Assembly: GCA_001306305.2 (NCBI GenBank)
Contig: CP155577.1
Location: forward strand, 434,001-498,000
Direction of reading: 5' to 3'
DNA length: 64,000 nucleotides
DNA from: Citromicrobium bathyomarinum
Lineage (GTDB): Bacteria > Pseudomonadota > Alphaproteobacteria > Sphingomonadales > Sphingomonadaceae
The position numbers and the translations under genes were made by a program. Under the pieces are notes generated by a model that was not told where the DNA came from, did no database searches, and saw nothing but the letters and a program-made list of their open reading frames with translations. This document shows, piece after piece, positions 24,844 through 31,153 of this stretch (its first letter is position 1; each line of letters opens with the position of its first letter).

Positions 24844-25395
24844 GTGTCGATACGAAGCGCTTTTGTCATCACGATTTGCGGCGGTGCCGCGCTGGCGGGG
24901 ACACCCGCTGCGGCGCAGGATCGCGAGGATGTGGTCGGTCCGGTGCTGGAAGAGGCGCGGCGTGCCTACGCCGCGCCGGAGCCGGAGCGCGAACTGCCCG
25001 CCGACTGTCCCGAATCGGCCGACAACGAAATCGTGGTCTGCGCGCCCGTGGAACAGAACCCGGACCAGTACCGGGTGCAATCGCGGCTGGAGCGCGGCGA
25101 CGAGAGTCATCTGGAGTGGACCGGGCAGGCGCCGGACGTCTCGGGCCCCGGCATCTTCAAGGGCCCGGCGACCGTCAGCGGCTGTATCAAGGGCATCAAC
25201 TGCCCGCCGCCCCCGGCGTACATCATCGACTTCTCCGAGCTGCCCGAGGCACCGCCGGGGTCCGACGCGGACCGGATTGCGCGCGGTCTTGCTCCGCATG
25301 GCTCGGCCTATGATGGCGGCACCCCTGCCGACGGCCAGCCTTCCGATGAGCAGGCACAGGCGCAGGAGGCACCGCCGCCCTCGCCCGAAGGCTGA
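24844..25395 (+). CDS. Exported proline-rich hypothetical protein
   Basis: This 183-residue protein begins with a GTG at 24844 and a signal peptide (MSIRSAFVITICGGAALAG, cleavage near AAAQD). The mature chain is short on hydrophobic residues, has cysteine pairs in ADCPESADNEIVVCAPVEQ and in VSGCIKGINCPPPPAY, and a proline/glutamine-rich C-terminus. The CPxSxDxEIVVC pattern is common in small sphingomonad exported proteins of unknown function. It is convergent with hom, whose stop is 7 bases away. I do not recognise a named family. Confidence 0.7.
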   Translation: MSIRSAFVITICGGAALAGTPAAAQDREDVVGPVLEEARRAYAAPEPERELPADCPESADNEIVVCAPVEQNPDQYRVQSRLERGDESHLEWTGQAPDVSGPGIFKGPATVSGCIKGINCPPPPAYIIDFSELPEAPPGSDADRIARGLAPHGSAYDGGTPADGQPSDEQAQAQEAPPPSPEG

Positions 25396-25401
25396 GGCGG
25401 A

Positions 25402-26718
25402 TCAGTCCTGCAGGATCGGCATCGAGAGCGGCGGCTCGACGATGCTCTGCGATCCCTGCAACCGGGCCAGCGCATCGCGGATGTTGCGGGCAGGTGCGCG
25501 GTGGGTGGTGAGCGCGACCATGATCCCGCCGGCTTCGGGGTCGATCCCCTCGCCTTCCTGGATCAGGCTCTGGATGCTGACCCGCGCATCGCGCATCGCG
25601 GCGGCCAGCTCGGCGAGCACGCCGGGGCGGTCCGCAACGACGAAGCGCAGGTAATAGCGTGCCTCCCGCGCCCCCGAATCGGCCCGCTCGGCCACCGCCA
25701 GCTGCCCCGCCGGGACGGCGAGCGGCGCGCGCGCCTGGCCTCTGGCGAGCGCGACTACGTCGGCCACGATCCCGCTGGCGGTCGCCGCACTGCCCGCGCC
25801 CGCGCCCTGGATCAGTATCGGCCCCGACTGGTCGCCCAGCGTCAGCACCGCGTTGGTCGGCCCGTCGATTCCGGCAAGCAGGTGATCGGCAGGCAGCAGG
25901 CACGGGCGAACCCGCTGCAGCAGCGCCGGTGCCTCGCCCGGGCGATCGACCATGTCCGCCATCGCAACCAGGCGGATCTTGTAGCCCAGCCGTTCGGCCT
26001 GGGCGATGTCGGCGGCGCGCACGTCGCGGATGCCGTTCACCTCGACGCCCGCGAAATCGGGCCGCAGGCCGAAGCCGAGTGCGGCGAGAATGGCGAGCTT
26101 GTGCGCCGCATCGCCGCCATCGACGTCGAGCGCGGGATCGGCCTCCGCGTAACCAAGCCGCTGTGCCTCGGCGAGCGTCTCGCCAAAGTCCTCGCCCGAG
26201 CGCTCCATTGCGGAGAGGATGTAGTTGCTGGTGCCGTTGAGAATGCCTTCGATCCGGTCGATCCGGTTGGCGCAGAGCCCGTCGCGCATGGTCTGGAGGA
26301 TCGGCGTGCCCGCGCACACCGCAGCTTCGAACAGCAGCGCCGCGCCGGAGGTTTCCGCCGCCTGCGCCAGCTCGAACCCGTGGGTGGCGATCATCGCCTT
26401 GTTCGCGGTCACCACGCTGCGCCCGGCAGACAGGCTGGCGCGGGCGAGATCGAGCGCGGGGCCGTCGGTGCCGCCCATCACCTCGATCACCGCGTCCAGC
26501 CCCTCGACCTGCGCCAGATCGGCCGGATCGTCGCACCAATGGTATCCGGAAAGGTCGATCCCCCGGTCCCGGCCACGCGTCCGCGCGCTAACCGCGACCA
26601 CCTCGATCGGGCGCCCGGCGCGCGCGGAAAGGAGATCGGCGTTGTCGTCCAGCAGGCGCAGCACCCCCGTACCGACCGTGCCGAGGCCTGCAAGGCCCAG
26701 TTTGAATGCATCGCTCAT
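25402..26718 (-). CDS. hom: Homoserine dehydrogenase
   Basis: This 438-residue NAD(P)-dependent enzyme reduces aspartate semialdehyde to homoserine for threonine and methionine. The N-terminal Rossmann motif is GLAGLGTVGTGVLRLL; the catalytic core has NGTSNYILSAMERSG and YAEADPALDVDGGDAAHKLAIL with the Asp-Lys catalytic pair. The C-terminus is an ACT domain (YYLRFVVADRPGVLAELAAA to ALTTHRAPARNIRDAL) of the kind that mediates threonine feedback control. It is a stand-alone gene, not fused to aspartokinase. Confidence 0.96.
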   Translation of the reverse strand: MSDAFKLGLAGLGTVGTGVLRLLDDNADLLSARAGRPIEVVAVSARTRGRDRGIDLSGYHWCDDPADLAQVEGLDAVIEVMGGTDGPALDLARASLSAGRSVVTANKAMIATHGFELAQAAETSGAALLFEAAVCAGTPILQTMRDGLCANRIDRIEGILNGTSNYILSAMERSGEDFGETLAEAQRLGYAEADPALDVDGGDAAHKLAILAALGFGLRPDFAGVEVNGIRDVRAADIAQAERLGYKIRLVAMADMVDRPGEAPALLQRVRPCLLPADHLLAGIDGPTNAVLTLGDQSGPILIQGAGAGSAATASGIVADVVALARGQARAPLAVPAGQLAVAERADSGAREARYYLRFVVADRPGVLAELAAAMRDARVSIQSLIQEGEGIDPEAGGIMVALTTHRAPARNIRDALARLQGSQSIVEPPLSMPILQD

Positions 26719-26781
26719 GAGCGCGAGGGCTTAATGCCGCGGCGCACAATGGCAACCACCCGCGGCACCTGCCTGACCGAT

Positions 26782-27663
26782 TCAGTAGCGGATGGTCGGC
26801 ACCTCGCGCAGCCGCGGGCATGGGCCCAGCTGGGCGATCACGTAGCGATAGTCATCACTCGCCCGCGCACGGTCGGCGGGTTCGCGCGCCAGGTTGGCCT
26901 CGCTCGGCAGGGTCCGCGGCATCGCGCAGGCAAGGCGATAAGCGGCCAGCGATCCGCGCGGCGGGATCCGCACCGCCTGGTCGACGATCTCGGAGAAGGA
27001 CACGCCCCACACCGGCTCCATGCCCGGGCGACGCACCACGCTGATTGCGGCGGGGGCATCGTCGACCGTCTCGAGGAAGATCTGCGTTTCCGATTCGCCC
27101 GCCAGCGTTCCCGCGACCGAAAGCGCATCGCGCACCCCGGTGATTCGCGAGGGCGCATCGGGGGCGACCAGCTGTTCCAGAATGAGACGCGCGCGGCGTT
27201 CCAGATCCGCGTCCCAGCGCAGCTGCGCGTCCGGTGCGACCAACTGCAGCTCGCCCGGGCGGCCCGCAACGGGGCGCGCGAACAGGAGTACTTCGGCATT
27301 GCGCAGGCTGGGCTTGCGGCCCCGCGCGTCGAGCGGGAGATCGACCAGATAGCGCACCCTCTGGCCAACCGGGGTGGCGCCCGCCAGCAGGCTCTGCGTT
27401 TCGGCCTCGATGTAAAATCGGGTATGGCCCGGTTGCAGACCCGGCGCGCGCTCGGGCTTAAGTTCGCTTTGCCGACGGACCTTTGCGCGCAGCACGAGGT
27501 CTGCGTAATCGGCCAAGTCGATCAGATCGGCATCGGTCGCCTGCTGCGGCACGGCTGCCGTCTGCCCGGTAGCGTCCTGCGCGTGCGCGGAAACTGCGAT
27601 GCTTACCGGCCCGATCGCGAGTGCGGCGAGGGCAGTGACAATGATCGGCCTCAGGAACTTCAA
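26782..27663 (-). CDS. Exported hypothetical protein
   Basis: This 293-residue protein is translated from a TTG start at 27663, preceded at good spacing by a GGAG Shine-Dalgarno. It opens with a signal peptide (LRPIIVTALAALAIGPVSIAV, cleavage near AHA-QD). The mature region has strands such as TRFYIEAETQSLLAG and RVRYLVDLPLDARGR, and ends with paired cysteines (RLACAMPRTL and LGPCPRLREV). No catalytic motif stands out. The sequence looks like a conserved periplasmic protein family of sphingomonads; I do not know a function. hom is downstream. Confidence 0.75.
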   Translation of the reverse strand: MKFLRPIIVTALAALAIGPVSIAVSAHAQDATGQTAAVPQQATDADLIDLADYADLVLRAKVRRQSELKPERAPGLQPGHTRFYIEAETQSLLAGATPVGQRVRYLVDLPLDARGRKPSLRNAEVLLFARPVAGRPGELQLVAPDAQLRWDADLERRARLILEQLVAPDAPSRITGVRDALSVAGTLAGESETQIFLETVDDAPAAISVVRRPGMEPVWGVSFSEIVDQAVRIPPRGSLAAYRLACAMPRTLPSEANLAREPADRARASDDYRYVIAQLGPCPRLREVPTIRY

Positions 27664-27987
27664 TGCGCTCTCCGGTATTGAGATTGGACGGACAAGCCGC
27701 CTTCCCTATTAGTAAATTTTCACGATGCAGACACATTGGCTAGTGAATTCCAACTGAACCGACAAAGGGTTTGCAGTGGGTTTGCATCCTGTCTAAGACC
27801 CGACCCGTCTGGGTGGACGGTACGGAAATTACCCGGACACGGCCCCACTGGCTCGTGACATTGCGCCTTCCGCCTGCCGGGAGACGCAATCGAATTGGCT
27901 AACGGGTCGTAAACTATCGCCGTCCGGTGCAGCCGCCGGACATGATCGCCGGGCCGCGCCCGGTGCTTGATGGAGTGATGCGACTGC
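27664..27987. other. Intergenic region upstream of tonB (324 bases)
   Basis: No gene is supported here. The stretch separates a minus-strand exported protein from the tonB operon on plus and should hold both promoters. Two 9-base direct repeats (GGGTTTGCA) lie at 27767-27786. I could not identify a convincing -35/-10 pair or a Fur-like palindrome. Confidence 0.6.
27767..27786 (+). promoter_or_regulatory. Direct repeat GGGTTTGCA x2, possible regulator site
   Basis: GGGTTTGCA at 27767-27775 and 27778-27786 are exactly repeated with an 11-base period, one DNA turn, about 200 bases before the tonB start. Such spacing is typical of tandem operator half-sites on one face of the helix. The regulator is not known. 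Confidence 0.35.
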
Positions 27988-28641
27988 ATGGCTTATTCAG
28001 ATCAACAGATGAGCGGCAACAAGATTGTCGCGATCATCATAGTCGGTCTTATTCATGTCGCCATCGGCTACGTCCTCATTACCGGCCTGGCCTATTCAGC
28101 CGTCAAGAAGGTCGTGGAACGGGTGACGACAGTCGATATCGAAGAACCGCCGCCCCCTGAACCCGAGGAAGAACCGCCGCCCCCCGAGCCGCAGCCGGAT
28201 ACTGCTCCGCCGCCGCCCGTGGCACCGCCGCCGCCGATTTCGGTTGCGACGAATCCGCCGCAGGTGCGCACGCAGCAGACGATTCCGCCGCCCGCTCCGC
28301 CGGCGCTGCGGATTCCCCCGGCCGCACCGGTTGCGCCTCCCGCGCCGCCGCCGCCGCCTCCCCCGCCTCCGCCGCCGGCCAATCCGCCGCGGCCGTCGAA
28401 CGGGAACTGGATCACCGATTCAGACTACCGGTCGAGCTGGATCAGCCGCGACTACTCGGGCACCGTGTCGTTCACGCTGTCAATCGGCAGTAATGGCCGG
28501 GTTTCGGGCTGCTCGATCACCGGCGGGAGCGCGCCGGGCGAGCTCAAGGACGCGACCTGCCGCCTGATCGAGCGTCGCGCTCGGTTCCGGGGTGATGCCG
28601 GGTCGTTCTCCGGAACGGTTCGCTGGGAAATTCCCAACTGA
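27988..28641 (+). CDS. tonB: Energy transducer TonB
   Basis: This 217-residue TonB links the inner-membrane proton motor to outer-membrane receptors. It has a short cytoplasmic N-terminus, one membrane helix (KIVAIIIVGLIHVAIGYVLI), a long Pro/Glu-rich periplasmic spacer (EEPPPPEPEEEPPPPEP and further poly-Pro), and a C-terminal TonB domain (DYSGTVSFTLSIGSNGRVS to GTVRWEIPN) with two cysteines, at VSGCSITGG and DATCRLIERR, that may form a disulfide. The start ATG at 27988 gives the expected short N-terminal tail. It heads a TonB-ExbB-ExbD locus that is the usual motor for the many TonB-dependent receptors of sphingomonads. Confidence 0.95.
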   Translation: MAYSDQQMSGNKIVAIIIVGLIHVAIGYVLITGLAYSAVKKVVERVTTVDIEEPPPPEPEEEPPPPEPQPDTAPPPPVAPPPPISVATNPPQVRTQQTIPPPAPPALRIPPAAPVAPPAPPPPPPPPPPPANPPRPSNGNWITDSDYRSSWISRDYSGTVSFTLSIGSNGRVSGCSITGGSAPGELKDATCRLIERRARFRGDAGSFSGTVRWEIPN

Positions 28642-28650
28642 TTTGAACGG

Positions 28651-28684
28651 CGCGCCCCCTGCTGCAGGGCAGACCGGGGGCGCG
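28651..28684 (+). other. Intergenic hairpin between tonB and exbB
   Basis: CGCGCCCCC (28651-28659) pairs perfectly with GGGGGCGCG (28676-28684). No T-run follows. It may protect the tonB mRNA end or tune expression of the downstream genes. Confidence 0.6.
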
Positions 28685-28725
28685 TCGAGGTTACTGGTTA
28701 AGACATTTTTTTTGGAGACTTCGCG

Positions 28726-29472
28726 ATGTTCATCAATCTTATGGCGGCTGCCGGTGACGCAGGTCCGCAGACTGAATTCGGCTTCATGGAAGCTATGGAA
28801 CAGGGCGGCCCGATCGCCTGGACCATTCTCGCCGTGCTCGTGATCATGTCGGTCGGTTCGTTCTACATCCTGATCACCAAGCTGCTCGAGCAGAACAAGG
28901 TGCTGGGTCAGTACAAGAAGGTCCGCAGCCAGTTCTGGCGTGCGAACAGCCTCGAAGAAGGCGCCGGCAAGCTCGACAAGAACAGCGCATGGCGCCAGAT
29001 GGTCGACGACACCGTCGCGGCCCAGGCTTCGCACGGCAAGATGACCGACAGCATGGAAGCACATGACTGGATGCACGGTTCGCTGGCCCGTTCGCAGGAT
29101 GCGATCATGTCGCGCCTCAACGGCGGCCTCGCCTTCCTCGCCACGGTCGGTGCGACCGCGCCGTTCGTCGGTCTGCTCGGTACCGTGATCGGGATCTATC
29201 GCGCGCTGATCAACATCGGTCTCGCCGGTTCGGCCTCGATCGACAAGGTTGCCGGCCCGGTCGGTGAAGCGCTGATCATGACCGCGATCGGTCTGCTCGT
29301 CGCCGTGCCTGCGGTGTTCGCCTACAACTGGCTGATGTCCCGCAACAAGCGCATCGCCGAGCTGCTGACCGGTTTCTCGACCGACCTGCTGGCCTACGTC
29401 AACTCGAACGGCTCGGTTCGCCCGATGACTGCCGCTTCGACGCAGCAGGCTGCCAAGACCGTCAAGAAGTAA
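28726..29472 (+). CDS. exbB: TonB-system proton channel ExbB
   Basis: This is a 248-residue MotA/TolQ/ExbB-family protein. The N-terminal hydrophobic segment (GGPIAWTILAVLVIMSVGSFYIL) is followed by a cytoplasmic helical domain, and the C-terminal pair of membrane helices carries the conserved LATVGATAPFVGLLGTVIGI and EALIMTAIGLLVAVPAVFAYN. It assembles with ExbD in the inner membrane to power TonB. The start ATG at 28726 lies 84 bases after tonB. A hairpin precedes it and another follows it (29480-29509). Confidence 0.97.
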   Translation: MFINLMAAAGDAGPQTEFGFMEAMEQGGPIAWTILAVLVIMSVGSFYILITKLLEQNKVLGQYKKVRSQFWRANSLEEGAGKLDKNSAWRQMVDDTVAAQASHGKMTDSMEAHDWMHGSLARSQDAIMSRLNGGLAFLATVGATAPFVGLLGTVIGIYRALINIGLAGSASIDKVAGPVGEALIMTAIGLLVAVPAVFAYNWLMSRNKRIAELLTGFSTDLLAYVNSNGSVRPMTAASTQQAAKTVKK

Positions 29473-29479
29473 GTCGACA

Positions 29480-29509
29480 GGGGCCGCCCATCGCTGGTGG
29501 CGCGGCCCC
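29480..29509 (+). other. Intergenic hairpin between exbB and exbD1
   Basis: GGGGCCGC (29480-29487) pairs with GCGGCCCC (29502-29509) over a 14-base loop. A weak CTTCGCTC follows, not a T-run. Same layout as the tonB-exbB hairpin. Confidence 0.6.
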
Positions 29510-29553
29510 CTTCGCTCACTTCTCTGGTCATATAACGGAATAGGACGCAAACC

Positions 29554-30084
29554 ATGGCGATTTCCACGGGAGGCGACGGCAATACGCCGATGGCAGACAT
29601 CAACACCACTCCGCTGGTGGACGTGATGCTGGTGCTTCTCATCATCTTCCTGATTGCGGTTCCTGTCGCGATCCAGACGATCGAGAAGCTCCAGATTCCG
29701 GTCTTCGAATCGGAAGAATCGAAGGACAAGGTCGAGAACCTGCAGCTCACCGTGAGCACCACCGATGCCAACGGCAACGCGGCCGGTGATCCGGGGTACA
29801 GCGGTGCGGTTCGTGACGGCGAATGCCGGGTCTACTTCGGCAACACCACGCCGGTGAGCTCGGAAGAGCTGTACGACCAGGCGTTCGAGCGGCTCGACAG
29901 CATCGTGCAACGTGCAGGTGGCCCGGAAGCCATCAAGGCAGAGCCCGACCTGATCCCGCAGGTGCACATTCGCGGCGACGTGAACGCACCCTGGCGGTGT
30001 GTCGCCGGCACGATCTACAACGTGCAGGCAGCAGGCTATCCGACCGTCGGGTTCATCTCGAACCCGGTCGATCCGAACGCCTGA
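29554..30084 (+). CDS. exbD: ExbD-family biopolymer transporter, divergent first copy
   Basis: This 176-residue ExbD/TolR-family protein has the N-terminal [21 protein letters not shown] helix with its essential Asp facing the channel. The periplasmic part is longer than usual and differs from the other two copies: it starts [20 protein letters not shown], has a Glu/Lys-rich arm, and two cysteines in GECRVYFGN and PWRCVAG that could pair. It is placed between exbB and a second exbD with 34 bases to it, so it is probably in the same transcript. A specialised partner of TonB, rather than a redundant copy, is a reasonable inference. Confidence 0.93.
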   Translation: MAISTGGDGNTPMADINTTPLVDVMLVLLIIFLIAVPVAIQTIEKLQIPVFESEESKDKVENLQLTVSTTDANGNAAGDPGYSGAVRDGECRVYFGNTTPVSSEELYDQAFERLDSIVQRAGGPEAIKAEPDLIPQVHIRGDVNAPWRCVAGTIYNVQAAGYPTVGFISNPVDPNA

Positions 30085-30118
30085 TCCGCCGCAGACAAAG
30101 ATTTAGGAGACCACACCC

Positions 30119-30550
30119 ATGGCTATGTCAGGCGGTTCCGATGATGGCGCCCCGATGATGGACATGAACATGACGCCGTTGATCGACGTCCTGCTCGTGC
30201 TCCTCATCATGTTCATCATCACCATCCCGGTGGCGACCCACGCGGTCAACATCGACCTTCCGCAGCCCAACCCCAACGATGCGCAGCAGGAGATCGACCC
30301 GGTCAAGAACAAGATCGTGTTGACCCAGAACGGCGAGATCCTGTGGAACGGCGAGGCCATCAATCAGGGCCAGCTGGTCCGCAATCTCCAGCTGACCCGC
30401 GATATCGAGCCCGAGCCCGAACTGCAGTTCGAGCCCGAGCCCCTCGCCAGCTACGACCTCTCGGCCAAGACGCTGAACATCATCAAGGCCTCGGGCGTGA
30501 CGAAGTTCGGCTTCGTCGGCAACGAACAGTACCGCACCTTCGGCAAGTAG
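30119..30550 (+). CDS. exbD: ExbD-family biopolymer transporter, second copy
   Basis: This is a 143-residue ExbD with the membrane segment NMTPLIDVLLVLLIMFIITIP and the conserved Asp. The periplasmic domain contains a QNGEILWNGEAINQGQLVRN segment and ends in VTKFGFVGNEQYRTF. It is strongly similar, end to end, to the third copy at 30692, so the two probably arose by duplication. It is followed by a 22-base palindrome and an intrinsic terminator, so the main tonB-exbB-exbD transcript most likely ends here. Confidence 0.95.
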   Translation: MAMSGGSDDGAPMMDMNMTPLIDVLLVLLIMFIITIPVATHAVNIDLPQPNPNDAQQEIDPVKNKIVLTQNGEILWNGEAINQGQLVRNLQLTRDIEPEPELQFEPEPLASYDLSAKTLNIIKASGVTKFGFVGNEQYRTFGK

Positions 30551-30565
30551 GTCCGGTTACATATT

Positions 30566-30587
30566 TGGCAGCATTGCAATGCAGCCA
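30566..30587. repeat. 22-base near-perfect palindrome
   Basis: TGGC-A-GCATTGCAATGC-A-GCCA reads the same on both strands except for one A/A mismatch per arm. It lies between the exbD2 stop and the terminator. It may be a regulator binding site for exbD3 or a second RNA hairpin. Confidence 0.6.
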
Positions 30588-30595
30588 GTCGATCA

Positions 30596-30622
30596 GGGGG
30601 CGGAGCGATCCGCCCCCTTTTT
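30596..30622 (+). terminator. Intrinsic terminator after exbD2
   Basis: GGGGGCGGA (30596-30604), loop GCGA, TCCGCCCCC (30609-30617), TTTTT (30618-30622): a perfect 9-bp stem and T-run. It separates exbD3 from the rest of the locus. Confidence 0.92.
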
Positions 30623-30691
30623 CGTCCGTACTGGCCAAGCACGATTGATTGTTATACTATCTCTCTTGCGAGCTACAAAAGTGGCCGCCCC

Positions 30692-31138
30692 ATGGGAGAC
30701 AAGATGATGGCCAGTGCTGCAATCGACCGAGCCGTGAAAGCCCCCGCCCCGGTGGGCGAGATCAACATGACCCCGCTGATCGACGTCCTGCTGGTGCTGT
30801 TGATCATGTTCATCATCACCATCCCGATCGCGACCAACGCGGTGGATATCGAGGTCGGCGTTGGCGAGGGCAGCCCGATCGACCCGGTCATCAACAAGGT
30901 GGTGGTGACCGAGGGCGGCGCAGTCCTGTGGAATGGCGAGGCCGTCTCCCAGCGCGAGCTGGCGACCAACCTCACGCTGGCCAGCCGCGTGGCGCCCGAG
31001 CCCGAATTGCAGTTCGAGCCCGAAGCCAATGCGAGCTACGACCTTTCTGCCCGCACGCTCGCGCTCATAGAGGCCTCGCCGGTGACGAAGTTCGGCTTCG
31101 TGGGCAACGAGAAGTATCGCAAGTTCGCGACCGACTAG
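30692..31138 (+). CDS. exbD: ExbD-family biopolymer transporter, third copy
   Basis: This is a 148-residue ExbD with NMTPLIDVLLVLLIMFIITIP and a periplasmic domain similar to copy two, ending VTKFGFVGNEKYRKF. It lies past the terminator at 30596-30622 and must have its own promoter, so it may be regulated apart from tonB. Three exbD copies next to one exbB is unusual in the family, but double-exbD loci occur in several groups. Whether it works with TonB or with a different ExbB cannot be told from sequence. Confidence 0.93.
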   Translation: MGDKMMASAAIDRAVKAPAPVGEINMTPLIDVLLVLLIMFIITIPIATNAVDIEVGVGEGSPIDPVINKVVVTEGGAVLWNGEAVSQRELATNLTLASRVAPEPELQFEPEANASYDLSARTLALIEASPVTKFGFVGNEKYRKFATD

Positions 31139-31153
31139 CCCCTCCGGCGCGCC

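Noticed and set aside
28140-28390. Low-complexity CCG repeats
   Set aside because: They code for the Pro-rich TonB spacer.
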